From: Neoechinorhynchus agilis
Lineage: Eukaryota > Acanthocephala
Length of the DNA: 64,000 nt
Direction: 5' to 3'
NCBI GenBank assembly: GCA_051530055.1
Contig: CM121342.1
Coordinates: 6,262,001-6,326,000, forward strand
Shown here: positions 12,724 through 23,745 of the stretch, one piece after another
Layout of the letters: each line of letters begins with the position of its first letter
Position numbering within the stretch: position 1 is the stretch's first letter
The notes under the pieces: generated by a model
What the model saw: only the letters and a program-made list of their open reading frames with translations
Told to the model about the DNA's origin: nothing
Databases searched by the model: none
Made by a program: the position numbers and the translations under genes

Positions 12724-13903
12724 TACAATGCGAAGAGAGGAAATACCGAGCTTAGTGATTATTAGAATTCTTCACACGGAGTAAATAACGTTTTTTTTCT
12801 CCACTAAAATCGTTTCGAATTTCTCGTAGAAAACTGAGTCTTTAGTTTTGGGAAAAAGCCGTTATTTACCGTCGGTTAAAGAGTTCAAAATAATAGACGT
12901 TTTGAGTTCGCTACTCGACATCCGATAAAGATGAAACGTTCTCGTCTTCCACATGAAATTTCGATATGCGAAGAGAGGAAATACCGAGCTTAGTGATTAT
13001 TAGAATTCTTCACACGGAGTAAATAACGTTTTTTTCTCCACTAAAATCGTTTCGAATTTCTCGTAGAAAACTGAGTCTTTAGTTTTGGGAAAAAGCCGTT
13101 ATTTACCGTCGGTTAAAGAGTTCAAAATAATAGACGTTTTGAGTTCGCTACTCGACATCCGATAAAGATGAAACGTTCTCGTCTTCCACATGAAATTTCG
13201 ATATGCGAAGAGAGGAAATACCGAGCTTAGTGATTATTAGAATTCTTCACACGGAGTAAATAACGTTTTTTTCTCCACTAAAATCGTTTCGAATTTCTCG
13301 TAGAAAACTGAGTCTTTAGTTTTGGGAAAAAGCCGTTATTTACCGTCGGTTAAAGAGTTCAAAATAATAGACGTTTTGAGTTCGCTACTCGACATCCGAT
13401 AAAGATGAAACGTTCTCGTCTTCCACATGAAATTTCGATATGCGAAGAGAGGAAATACCGAGCTTAGTGATTATTAGAATTCTTCACACGGAGTAAATAA
13501 CGTTTTTTTCTCCACTAAAATCGTTTCGAATTTCTCGTAGAAAACTGAGTCTTTAGTTTTGGGAAAAAGCCGTTATTTACCGTCGGTTAAAGAGTTCAAA
13601 ATAATAGACGTTTTGAGTTCGCTACTCGACATCCGATAAAGATGAAACGTTCTCGTCTTCCACATGAAATTTCGATATGCGAAGAGAGGAAATACCGAGC
13701 TTAGTGATTATTAGAATTCTTCACACGGAGTAAATAACGTTTTTTTTCTCCACTAAAATCGTTCGAATTTCTCGTAGAAAACTGAGTCTTTAGTTTTGGA
13801 AAAAAGCCGTTATTTACCGTCGGTTAAAGAGTTCAAAATAATAGACGTTTTGAGTTCGCTACTCGACATCCGATAAAGATGAAACGTTCTCGTCTTCCAC
13901 ATG
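12724..13903. repeat. SatB, second block (237 bp unit, 5 copies)
   Basis: Unit starts near 12728, 12965, 13203, 13440 and 13677 in the same orientation as the first block. Copies are more uniform than at 1-2340, with fewer internal deletions. The array ends at TCGTCTTCCACATG, where unique DNA begins. The first unit carries the same left edge, ACAATGCGAAG, as the first SatB block. Confidence 0.95.
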
Positions 13904-14242
13904 GATGTAACTGACGCCTCGCACTCATTTAGACTCATTGCATACTCCCGGGAAGCACACACAAAAAAGATTGCCCATCCCACCAATGTTTTTTAGTATT
14001 AAACGATGAAAGCACTCGATTTACCGTGGTTAACAGCGCACTGTTCGTCCTTGTCCCTGACCTTTTTTCCCAAACAAGGAAACTTTATTCATCCCTCATT
14101 TTTCCTATGTGTTTCTAAGTTCACAGAAGTTCACATTTTCCGGTGTCTAATGTAAAACAAAAGACTGGAGTGTTTCCGCCCCAGTACTTTTTTTTCTTCT
14201 CAGCACTCAATAAGACAAGGTTCATATTTACGTTCGTCAAAA
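13904..14242. other. Upstream region of the LC8-domain gene
   Basis: Unique sequence. A strong 3' splice-acceptor (a T-rich run followed by CTTCTCAG, ending at 14203) lies 39 nt before the first good ATG at 14243. It is either the 3' end of a 5'-UTR intron or a trans-splice acceptor. No TATA box was identified. Confidence 0.5.
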
Positions 14243-15313
14243 ATGGGGGCAAACGCTGGCAAGCACAAGTCTATTTCGCATAGTGCCTTTGGGCGTTCTT
14301 TTCACCTGATCGATTCTGCTGATCAGCAACCTCTTACAGATACAAAGGAAGACGAAAATCAGAACGATGGTTTACAGGCATATTAGCACCAGTCAGACTA
14401 GTGCCACATATCTCTCAATGAACAATTCCGACACGCCAAGGAGGAATTGCTACAGCATTCCAGTAAAGATCGAATCTACACCTAGCGAAAAACGGTCAGT
14501 ACCGATCGAAATATTGAGAGTCAATACCGAATGCGACAACAGCAAACTTGATAGTCGACCGGAATTCCGTTCAAGAACTTCTCTTAACGAAAGTGGAGAT
14601 GCTGGATTATGGTCGACCAATCATACGTCCTTGTTCCAGGTTAGACAAGAAACAGATCAGCAACGCACTCGCCCGGAAAATTAAAATATTTTTTTATCGC
14701 TTTGTTGGTTTTTTTTGATTCCAAGAGCGGAATTATTTCATATTTGACAAAAAAATTTCGAGTCTTAATGAAACTTAACTCTTATATGATTTTAATTTTA
14801 CCGGCACTTGGCATTGCTTATCGATCACAATCAAGTGATCGGAACGCAAACAATCGGTATAATACGGTCTCCAGTCATCGATCTCCTAGCTACAGTCATC
14901 TTCCATCCATCGATGCTCCACTTTTCTCGAGACTTGACCCGTCAAAATGCGTCGAAAGCTCTAAGACTTTTCTGAAGAACTCTCACCTCACATCGGAATC
15001 ACGAATAGGCAATCGAACATCAAGAGCTCCTCCTCAAGGATCTCTTTCACTTCATGTCAAAAGCACGGATATGTCGAAGGAAATGTGCTTGCGATCTACA
15101 AGCATTATCTCATCGGTTCTAGACCGTCAGTCGAGACAAACCAGCTACATGACACTTGCAAAAGAGATAAAATCTCAGCACGATGAATATTTTGGACCTT
15201 ATTGGCACTGTATCGTCGGTCGACACTTTGCTGCTTTTGTTACTCACGATGCCGCAACTTTCATCTATTTGAACTGTGGACCAATCAGCATTTTGCTATT
15301 TAAAAGCACTTAA
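14243..15313 (+). CDS. Dynein light chain LC8-type domain protein with long N-terminal extension
   Basis: The last 86 codons (about 15053-15310) are a clear LC8/DYNLL domain: VKSTDMSKEM, then YWHCIVGRHF, FVTHDAATFIYL and a terminal ILLFKST. This matches the ordering of the roughly 89 aa family. LC8 is a homodimeric hub that binds short TQT-type motifs in dynein intermediate chain and many other partners. Ahead of it lies a Ser/Thr/Arg-rich, probably disordered extension, unlike canonical LC8. The 5' structure is not fully solved. ATG 14243 opens a 46-codon frame (MGANAGKHKS...) that ends just after a second frame begins at ATG 14367. That frame runs to a canonical donor at 14640 (CAG|GTTAG) and joins in phase to an acceptor at 14725 (86 nt intron). 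Splicing further in, near 14845 or 14880, is also possible. Domain call is very safe; exon boundaries are not. Confidence 0.85.
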
Positions 15314-16124
15314 GAATGCACCATGATGTTTTCACTTTATTATTGAATGTTAGAAAAGTAAAATGGCTCGTTTAGAATTTGTCCGATTAAAAGACTTGTC
15401 TTTAAATTTAATTAGTCTTTAAGAAAATGTTTGCTACTTTTTTTAAGGGATAACGATTTTTAGTTTATTATTTTAATGAAACAACGTAAAATCAGGCCCA
15501 AAAAGCACAACTGAGAGATATGTCTTTGTGAAATTAAGCTGAGATCATTCAACCTACTTTTCTTCTTTATTTTCCGGATAAACTATAAAATCGAACTATG
15601 CAGGTTTTTTCTCGTTAAATTTATTCTCCCTCACACACACACAATAATTTAAGAGCGATAATCAAACTTAAAAATGTTTAACGCCTTCAATTTTGAGACA
15701 TCCGAGCTATTAAACGCGTTTTTATTCACTAAAAGCTAACAAAAATTTAAAACGTTTGTCTAAAATCAACGATAAGCTCTTTAGGGGAACCGTTTGGAAA
15801 GTCCAACCTTTAATGCGAGTTATTGTAAAGAAATTGTTTATTTACAAAGGTATTTTTTTGGCGATGAGAACAATAGAGACTGATTTATTGATTCTCAATA
15901 TTTAGTATGTTTCGTCGGATTTCTTCAAGTTGTTTCTCATCGCCATAAAAAATGCATAATGCGCGTTATTAACCTGCAACTAATTTATTTCTTGAAGTTA
16001 AACTGGCTCACAGAACCGTTCTAATGAAAACTTTGATATCCAATTCAATGGTTTATTAGAGGGCATTTCATTTTTATATCGAGAAATCATGCAAAGTGCA
16101 ATTAAGTCATTTTAGTCAGACAAC
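15314..16124. other. Intergenic stretch
   Basis: AT-rich, with a short CA run near 15636. I see no gene, RNA or element in it. Confidence 0.5.
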
Positions 16125-16912
16125 TTTTTTTTCAAGAAATTAACTGCACGTTTCGGCTGAGGTAGCAATTTTTTGGGGAAAAACTTTTTTCTTGTGGAGG
16201 TTCGACATTTCGAGAAGTGGATATTTTTTATCAAAAAACTTGGAGATGTAAATTTATTCTTGTAAGAATGACCCACAATTTTTTTTATTTTTGGGGGAAA
16301 AACTTTTCGACATTTCGAGAAGTAGGTTTTTTTCCAAAAAAACCTTGGAGATGTAAATTTATTCTTGTAACAATTTCGCCACAATTTTTTTCACTCTTAA
16401 GGTAGCAATTTTTTAGGAAAAAATAAAACATTTTTCTTGTGGCGGTACGACATTTCTAGGAGTGGGTATTTTTACCGAAAAAACCTTGGAGATGTATATT
16501 TATTCTTGTAACAATTTCGCCACAATTTTTTTCACTCTTAAGGTAGCAATTTTTTAGGAAAATAAAACATTTTTCTTGTGGCGGTACGACATTTCGAGAA
16601 GTGGGTATTTTATACCAAAAAAAACCTTGGAGATGTATATTTATCCTTGTAACAATTTCGCCACAATTTTTTTATTTTTGGGGGAAAAACCTTTTTGTTG
16701 TGGAGGTTCGACATTTCGAGAAGTAGGTTTTTTTTCAAAAAAACGTTAGAGATGTAAATTTATTCTTGTAACAATTTCGCCACAATTTTTTTCACTCTTA
16801 AGGTAGCAATTTTTTAGGAAAAAATAAAACATTTTTCTTGTGGCGGTACGACATTTCTAGGAGTGGGTATTTTTTACCGAAAAAACCTTGGAGATGTATA
16901 TTTATTCTTGTT
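16125..16912. repeat. SatD degenerate tandem repeat (about 141 bp unit with shorter variants)
   Basis: The phrase TTGGAGATGTAAATTTATTC recurs near 16240, 16343, 16484, 16627, 16747 and 16889, at steps of 103, 141, 143, 120 and 142 bp. The phrases CATTTTTCTTGTGGCGGTA and AACAATTTCGCCACAA recur with it. The shorter steps are partial units. The last copy ends about 85 bp before the Kunitz start codon. ORFs on both strands here are by-products of the repeat. Confidence 0.9.
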
Positions 16913-16996
16913 ATATCCTTTTCCTAAGAACTAGCGTATATTTTCGATCGAAACCTCGCAAAAATCACGCCTTACAGATATCGAAACTACTTGGAA

Positions 16997-17227
16997 ATGA
17001 AGTTGGCAATAATTCTAGTTCTGGTCGTTGCAACAATGAGTTCCAAGATTCCGGATTTTTGCTATTCTCCACCAACCGAAGGCTTAATACAGTGCATGGC
17101 AGCATTTCCTAGATGGACTTATAACTCTAAACTGGGAAAATGCGTTTCATACCTTTATGGCGGCTGCAAAGGAACGAAAAATCTATTCATGACGGAACAG
17201 GAATGCAAAGAGGTATGCGATCCATGA
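16997..17227 (+). CDS. Secreted single-domain Kunitz/BPTI-type protease inhibitor
   Basis: 76 residues from ATG 16997. A signal peptide (MKLAIILVLVVATMSS) is followed directly by one Kunitz domain with all six cysteines. Spacing from the second cysteine on is canonical: x15, x7, x12, x3, with YLYGGCKG and the final EQECKEVC. The first interval holds ten residues instead of eight, so the protease-binding loop is longer by two. The residue after the second Cys, the usual P1 position, is Met, followed by Ala. Known family members are tight-binding serine protease inhibitors or, in venoms, channel ligands. Met at P1 would favour chymotrypsin- or elastase-like targets over trypsin (inference). Acceptor-like CTTACAG stands just upstream. 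AATAAA follows at 17238. No intron. Confidence 0.9.
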   Translation: MKLAIILVLVVATMSSKIPDFCYSPPTEGLIQCMAAFPRWTYNSKLGKCVSYLYGGCKGTKNLFMTEQECKEVCDP

Positions 17228-17680
17228 ACTTGAAATGAATAAATCAGTAGTTTGCTCTTTGCTAATGTACTTTTTCCGACATTTTCAAAATACAATCGAT
17301 TCGATTAACTTGAGCGTGATCATTTTGGCTCTAAGTTTTAAATTATCGGCTACACGAGCTAATTTCGTATTTCGAATCTTTTAATTCGAAAAATTTCAAT
17401 TGTTGCCTTTTTCATCGAACAAAATCGAGCACGATTCCTTCAAACTTTTAGCCATCAAATGGTTCGCATAGGATTCTAATAATGTGCGACATTTCATTGG
17501 CTTTAAAACCCGATCCTTTTATCATTCGATTGCTTCATTTAACCATCACTATTTTGCCTTCTAATTCAAAAATAATTATGATTGATCATTTTGCGCAAAT
17601 TACCGATTGCGAATACGACCCCGCTTCCCAAACTTCAATGGAATATTATTAAACATTTCTAATCGAGTCCAATTTTATAG
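17228..17680. other. Intergenic stretch between convergent genes
   Basis: Holds the poly(A) signal of the Kunitz gene (17238-17243) and the 3' flank of the kinase gene on the other strand. I see nothing else. Confidence 0.5.
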
Positions 17681-18727
17681 TCAAAAATCAACAAACAATT
17701 CGGGCCTGTAACTTTCCTTCTCAATATGTATTGGAGTTTCTTTTAAGACCGGTCCGCGAGCTATTCTCGTTGGGACAATATTAGAAGGTATTTTATGAGA
17801 AAAAACGTCCATAAAAGAAATATCTTTAAACCATTTTGAGCTCTTAATTTCTTTGGACCCATTACATCCGAGTCTCCTTATAGGTTCTTTTCTCAGCAAT
17901 CCGATATTAAACTCTCTCAGCTCTGGAGAATATCGTTTAGGAATCTTTAAGTTTGCTTTATTGATACTTTTCGCGATCGCATTTGTGTTCCGTCCACTAA
18001 ATGGAACATTTCCTGTCATCATTTCATAAATGAGAACTCCTATTGCCCACCAATCGACCATTTTGCCATAGCCGATGCTTTGAAAGATTTCTGGTGCCAT
18101 ATAGAACATTGTTCCACAAAAAGTAAAGCAATTCAAACCCGTCCTTCTCCCCAGACCAAAATCACAAAGCTTAATGTACCCATCTTTGGTTAGAAGAGTA
18201 TTTTCCGGCTTGATGTCGCGATGAACTATTCCCATTGCATGTAGATACTCAAGAGCTAATACGAATTGAGCTATAACAAATTTAACTGATGCTTCTGAAA
18301 ACCTTTTTCTTTGCATTTCGGACATGAGGTTTCCGTATTTTAAATATTCAAGCCCAATATAAATATAGGAATTATCCATAAAAGCGAAATCGAATCTGAC
18401 GATATTTGGATGATTACACGATGCAGTGATTCGTAATTCACTAAGAACCTTTTCCAAGTTGCCAATTTCAACCAATTTTCGCTTATTTAATATTTTAAGG
18501 GCAATTTTCTTGTGTCCTTCTCCTTTAAAAGTTGCTAGAACGATTCGTCCAAACGCACCTTCTCCAACAGTCTTCTCAAGCCTGAATTGATGGATTTTTA
18601 AACGTGGATCACACTGTGTCCTGCACCAGCGCCATTCAAATTCCTCTTGTAATCTAATATCATCAATCGCATGGCGATCAGAGTCTATTTCAATTATTGG
18701 TACTTTATTGTTTGAGAAATTCTGCAT
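17681..18727 (-). CDS. PKA catalytic-subunit-like AGC serine/threonine kinase
   Basis: 348 residues, single exon, about the length of PKA-C. Order of motifs: glycine loop GEGAFG (55-60), Lys78 in IALKIL, helix-C Glu97, HRDIKPEN (169-176), DFG (189-191), activation segment FTFCGT with the Thr equivalent to PKA Thr197, APE (211-213), DWWAIGVLIYEM. It ends FVDF, the FxxF carboxyl terminus typical of PKA-C that docks back on the small lobe. All residues needed for catalysis are present, so it should be active. It differs from textbook PKA-C in DFGLG and in YMAPE, and its N-terminal 45 residues are unusual. Lack of introns suggests a retro-derived paralogue (inference). It lies next to the helix-motif repeat gene on the same strand. 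A PKA-C-like paralogue rather than the housekeeping gene is likely. Confidence 0.9.
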   Translation of the reverse strand: MQNFSNNKVPIIEIDSDRHAIDDIRLQEEFEWRWCRTQCDPRLKIHQFRLEKTVGEGAFGRIVLATFKGEGHKKIALKILNKRKLVEIGNLEKVLSELRITASCNHPNIVRFDFAFMDNSYIYIGLEYLKYGNLMSEMQRKRFSEASVKFVIAQFVLALEYLHAMGIVHRDIKPENTLLTKDGYIKLCDFGLGRRTGLNCFTFCGTMFYMAPEIFQSIGYGKMVDWWAIGVLIYEMMTGNVPFSGRNTNAIAKSINKANLKIPKRYSPELREFNIGLLRKEPIRRLGCNGSKEIKSSKWFKDISFMDVFSHKIPSNIVPTRIARGPVLKETPIHIEKESYRPELFVDF

Positions 18728-19158
18728 CGTTCATGGCAAAATATTTCAAATGTTTGATACATGGATGCCTGGCAGCCAATCCGCGTTTTCTCTATATTTT
18801 GCATTTATTTTGGACGGTCTTGTAGCGAGGAAAAAGAAATAAATGCTTTCAAAAAAAATCTTGTTAATGGGAAGATTTCAGTGTTTTGATTTACAGCAAT
18901 CTCCTTTGTGAAATTTAACAAAAAACAATAATTTGAAAATACGTAGAAAGCTTACTTTTTATTGTATTCTTTTTAATGAACGAGAATACAAGTTAGAATG
19001 GAATAAATAAAATTCTATTCAACTAAAATGACGTAATTATAAAAATTAAATAAAGTTGCGGTTTAAAAAAAAACAATATATCAAAATTCGTGCACCGGTG
19101 GCAAACATTGACATTCACAACAGAAAAAGATTTTAACCAAACAACGATAATCATATTA
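18728..19158. other. Intergenic stretch
   Basis: 5' flank of the kinase gene and 3' flank of the 697 aa gene, both on the minus strand. A minus-strand AATAAA lies near 18960. No other gene. Confidence 0.5.
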
Positions 19159-21252
19159 TTAATCGCCGCTCTCCCGAGGTTTATCTGCCTCATCGGCAAC
19201 AACATTCGAATCGATCACCTCCTCAATTGATTCACTCGTTTCCTCGGTTTCTCGTCGAGAGACATTCAAAGTCTCCGGTTGATCTATCATTTCGCTGTCC
19301 AGGTTATTTTGCTGCATCTCAACTGAATGTTCATTGAAAGGTTCATTATTTACATTCAAGTTGTCCGGCAGCATAGGAGCAAAACCTGCGCAATTTTCAT
19401 CGTTACCATTTAATTGGTCAGCGCAGGTCCCGCTCATGTTTAAGTTGGCAACTGATTGGATGCGCGATTGATTCAAACGACTTTCGCCGTCGATGCTGCT
19501 TGATTGGTTAGTGCCGGTTTCACCAATACGTAAAATCACGACGGATGAAATACTTAATTGATTGTGGGTAGATTCCATTGAATTTGAGTCGATTGAACCA
19601 TTTAGAAATCGGTAATCAGGACCACCATTTATATATAATATTTCCTGCGACGTAGAAATTAAATCAGTACGATTTTCGCCGTCGATGCTTGATTGGTTAG
19701 CGCCGGTTCCACCAATACGTAAAATCACGACGGATGAAATACTTAATTGATTGTGGGTAGATTCCATTGAATTTGAGTCGAGGGAACCGTTTAGAAATCG
19801 GTAATCAGGACCACCATTTATATATAATATTTCCCGTCGCATAGAAGTAAAATCAGTACGATTTTCGTTGTCGATGCTGCTTGATTGGTTAGTGCCGGAT
19901 CCACCAATACGAAAATTGGCGACTGATGAAACACTCCGTCGATTGCTGGATTCCGTATTTAAATATATTTGTTCGTTCGCTAGCGAATGTATGCTCGAAG
20001 ATTCCGTAAAAATCGGGCGCTGGACACTAATAACCGAATCGTCCTGGAGATTATTATTAGCATCCAGAATATCTTGAAGAAGAGAAGTTAATCCAATTTG
20101 ACCTTCTTCGTTGCCACTTGACAAGTTTTCGCCGGTTCCAACTGCACCAAAGTCTTCAATTGATGAATCCCTCGATCGAATTGAAGGATTTGCGTTCACA
20201 GTAACGCTATCGCTCGAAGATTCCGTAGAATTCGGGCGCTGGGCACTAATAATAGAATCGTATTGAGGACCGTTATTTACAACCAGAATATCCTGCAGAA
20301 GGAATGTCAAACTCGTTTGACTTTCTTCATTTCCATTTGACTTGTTTTCGCCGGTTTCACCGGCGCTAAATTCTTTAACTGATGAATCCTTGGATCGAAT
20401 TGGAGAATTCATGTTCACAGCAATGCTATCGCTCGAAGATTCCATACAATTCGGGCGCTGGGCACTAATAATAGAATCGTTCTGGGGACCGTTATTTACA
20501 CCCAGAATATCCTGAAGAAGAGAATTTAATCCAATTTGACTTTCTTCATTTCCATTTGACTTGTTTTCGCCGGTTTCACCGGCGATAAATTCTTTAACTG
20601 ATGAATCCTTGGATCGAATTGGAGGATTTGTGTTCACAGTAATGCAATAGTTTGTAGCTTCCTTAAAATTCGTGTCCTCGGCACTAATAATGGAATCGTA
20701 CTGGAGATTATTATTTGCACCCAGAATATCCTGAAGAAGAGAAGTTAATCCAGTTCGACTTCCTTCATTTCTACTTGACGGGGTTTCGCCGGTTTGAACT
20801 GCACCAAAGTCTTCAACTGATGAAACGTTTAAATGATGGGATAATCCCATGCTCGGCAAAATTTGATCAGTTGCCGCTGAATGAGGAGTTTTGTAAGAAT
20901 CAGCAAGAGATTCGTAAGGTGTGCCATTATTGTAACTCATTATTTCTTGGAGCAATATAGTAAGATTTGTGGAAAAATCGCCAGTTGATTGGTTATTTTT
21001 GATGGCATTGAATTCAGCGACAGGTGTAATCGTCGACGGACTCGGAGATTTATGTTCTTTAGTTCTTAAACAATCGTTTGTAGATTTAGATTCCATGGCA
21101 GATGAAACATCGTGATCGACAGTTACTTCAATATTAGGACTATTTTGCACATCGAGAATGTCTTGTAGAAGCGAGGTAAGATTATCAGACTTTCTGGATT
21201 CATCTGAGTTGTCTCTGACATCCTCAGAATCGTTGGAATTATTGCGTTGCAT
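19159..21252 (-). CDS. Acidic repeat protein with nine LxxLLQDILxVNN-type motifs (697 aa)
   Basis: Single exon. I start it at ATG 21252 (MQRNNSNDSED) because a strong acceptor (T run then TTCTAG, ending 21257) sits 5 nt upstream; an in-frame TTG further up is not used. The protein is rich in Ser, Asn, Asp, Glu and Thr, and probably disordered. Nine copies of a motif, consensus (L/F)xxLL(Q)(D/E)IL-x-(V/A)NN, occur every 55-90 residues: LTSLLQDILDVQN near 25, LNSLLQDILGVNN and LTFLLQDILVVNN in the middle, and diverged FTSMRREILYING forms later. Longer blocks around the motifs are themselves duplicated (NSMESTHNQLSISS twice). No known domain, signal peptide or membrane segment. Paralogous to the 803 aa gene at 28259 and duplicated in inverted, permuted form at 25345-27375. 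Function unknown; the motif looks like an amphipathic docking helix. Confidence 0.85.
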   Translation of the reverse strand: MQRNNSNDSEDVRDNSDESRKSDNLTSLLQDILDVQNSPNIEVTVDHDVSSAMESKSTNDCLRTKEHKSPSPSTITPVAEFNAIKNNQSTGDFSTNLTILLQEIMSYNNGTPYESLADSYKTPHSAATDQILPSMGLSHHLNVSSVEDFGAVQTGETPSSRNEGSRTGLTSLLQDILGANNNLQYDSIISAEDTNFKEATNYCITVNTNPPIRSKDSSVKEFIAGETGENKSNGNEESQIGLNSLLQDILGVNNGPQNDSIISAQRPNCMESSSDSIAVNMNSPIRSKDSSVKEFSAGETGENKSNGNEESQTSLTFLLQDILVVNNGPQYDSIISAQRPNSTESSSDSVTVNANPSIRSRDSSIEDFGAVGTGENLSSGNEEGQIGLTSLLQDILDANNNLQDDSVISVQRPIFTESSSIHSLANEQIYLNTESSNRRSVSSVANFRIGGSGTNQSSSIDNENRTDFTSMRREILYINGGPDYRFLNGSLDSNSMESTHNQLSISSVVILRIGGTGANQSSIDGENRTDLISTSQEILYINGGPDYRFLNGSIDSNSMESTHNQLSISSVVILRIGETGTNQSSSIDGESRLNQSRIQSVANLNMSGTCADQLNGNDENCAGFAPMLPDNLNVNNEPFNEHSVEMQQNNLDSEMIDQPETLNVSRRETEETSESIEEVIDSNVVADEADKPRESGD

Positions 21253-23745
21253 ATTTCTAGAAAAAAAAAGCAAAGTTTAATTTATAATTGAATGGAAGAG
21301 AAATTTAAGCCTAAATTTCGTATTAAATAGATTGCTTTACATATAACCGAGTGTATCGATCTGCGACCGTCACAAAAATACGAGGATGTTAACCGAACTT
21401 GTCAACCACGTCTTCTAAAAATAGAAGTGGAAGCGATGTGATTTATCTACAGTTGCGCAACACGGATGCAATCGAATATTATCGGCAATTAAAAGGATTT
21501 AATCGTAGGTCGATAAGGTCTGAATTGATCACGTGGCTAATTTGTTCCGAGAAAATGAAAAAATCGATTTGGTAAGCGTTACAAAAAATGTAATGTCTGA
21601 ATTAGAATCCGGAACTGGTAAGCAAATTTTATCTTGTTTTAACGATTGCGATGTTCGCTGGAAACCACAAATTTTTATCCTCTAAGGAAAGTTGTCGCCT
21701 CCTTCATTCTACGGTCCAATTCTTTGTATAGTCTAAGGGCGGAGTAATCGAATGGCACGAAATCGTGGCCATATCTTAATTTAAAGAATATTGTACAGGA
21801 CGCATTACTAGGGAATGCTGTCAGCATTGTTTACCTTGACCTGCGGAATTTAAATCTTTTATTTAAACCATAAAGATTTTTATTACCGTTGTTCATTTGA
21901 ACTGCAATTTTTGATGGTCACTGAAATCGCTGATCCATTTATACTTGTCGTTTTGGAAAACGTGAACGTTTACCTTTCTAATCTTTTAAGAAAATAAACC
22001 ATAAAAGGCAAAGATTTGTAATGGACTAACATTTTTTAAGGGTTTGAAGATTGAATTGTTCATTTTCTATAATGAGGGTTCATTGAGAAAAAGATACATG
22101 GATTTATTATTTTTCGATACTTGAACAACCTTTATAAAGGCAAAAGATTGTGCCAAAGTATCGGATTCAATAAATAAATTAGTTCAATTTTTTAAAGCCA
22201 TGCAAAAAAAATATTTTTAGCTTTTAATGAATCATTTGAGAGAATTTAACACTCTTTATAATTGATTGATCGATGATTTGATCGGTAATCTTGTTCGTAG
22301 ATCGAACCCGAAAAATTCGCATCTTTAAAGGAAAACGATAAATTAGATGAGTAGAAATTTTCTAGTTGCGGACTCTATAAAATCTAATAATGCATAACAA
22401 TTTTTACTTTTTTTACAATTGTTTTATTAAATTTCACGCATTATTTCGTATTAACTATATATTTTCGATTTATATAAACGAACGTGTTTTTCTCTCGATA
22501 ATTTAATTCTTTTCTTGATGCCAATTTTTCCGTCACCCGAGCTTTTATTTTGCTAACGACTTTTCACGTAATTTTGTTGAACTTAAAAAAACAAACCTTG
22601 TCTTATGTAATATTAAAAAAATTATGAAAATTTTTATGTTTTGACAAACTTGTTGCAAGGCGCAGCGATAATATTTAAAACGTTAATTTTTGTTTCATTA
22701 GTATTTTCGGATTTTGGAGTATAAACATAGGATTTCATTTCTAAAAAATCAATATAAAAATATTTAAAGTCAAGCTGGACGGTAACATTTATTCTAAATT
22801 GAAGTGAGGCCTTTTTTCACGGCTGATTTTTTTAATAGACATCGGCCATTTATGTGGCTAAAGGAAGCGCATTATCCCTCCGGATTGTGCACTAAAAAAT
22901 TCTTTATTTTATTAATTTTATAATCGACCAAAAGTGTCTTTAATTACATGATGGAAAGTTAATATAAAATCGTCACTAATTATTAGATTTTGAACACATG
23001 AACCTCGTTCAAATCATTTCTCTTTTCCGCGCCATATTTCCAATTCTCCAACTTCGTCAGTATTTTTTATTCTCTATTCGTTATAAATTTTGTGATATTT
23101 ATTAAAAGATTTAATTATGATGGTGAACTGAAGGAAAAAATTATGAATATATTAATCAGAATTTTCGACCAATGCGTTGGTCTTCTTCAGTGATTGTTTT
23201 GCAAGTTTTTCCTAAATGAATATCCACACAATTTATTAAAAGATTTTCTATTCAAAAATGTCGATATGTGAGGAACTGGGGAATGTGATTGGAATTATTG
23301 TTTAGAAGTCTACACCCGCGATTACGTCTTTAATAATCATTTACCCTGGGTGTAGACTTCTAAATAATAATTCCAATTTTCTATTCGTATCGTAAAAAAG
23401 TTGCAGAATTTATTTTTTTTGCCAATATTCAATAACCAAATAAAATATTAATTTTCTCTTCTTTGATAGTTCACAGAGGAAGCAGTCGTTTGTGTTTCCA
23501 TTTATGTTATACTACTGATCAGTTCGAACGCATTCTTAATAGTTGAGTCTCTACTAACTCATCCATATCGTGTGAGGTCCTTTAATCGCAAAGCATAAAT
23601 TCGGACGATAAACACTTAAATTTCAAGCTAGCTCATTTTTCAACGTCTGAAATTTAGGCTAACTGTGTAAAAAGGTCATTTAATCACTTTAATATCGACT
23701 AATTGATTTCTTTAGAACGTTAATCCCTATTTTAGATTTATAAAA
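21253..23745. other. Upstream region of the 697 aa gene; source of the permuted duplicate
   Basis: No gene. Three blocks recur, reverse complemented, in 25345-27375: about 21253-21685 (next to the gene), 22425-22538 and 22540-22970. The 740 bp between 21686 and 22424 are absent from the copy. Beyond 22970 is a foldback element at 23289-23376. Confidence 0.8.
23289..23376. mobile_element. Foldback element with 29 bp inverted arms
   Basis: Left arm 23289-23317 reads TTGGAATTATTGTTTAGAAG and on to TACACCC. Right arm 23348-23376 is its reverse complement with one mismatch. The loop includes GCGATTACG. The family appears related to the element at 36089-36162, which also has CACCCGCGATTA at its arm. 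Confidence 0.7.

Noticed and set aside
16112-16405. Overlapping ORFs on both strands (90 and 62 codons)
   Set aside because: Low-complexity Lys/Phe translation of SatD units.
20715-20960. Plus-strand ORF of 81 codons and its twin at 26232-26450 on the minus strand
   Set aside because: Antisense to the repeat gene and to its duplicate; similarity between them only reflects the duplication.
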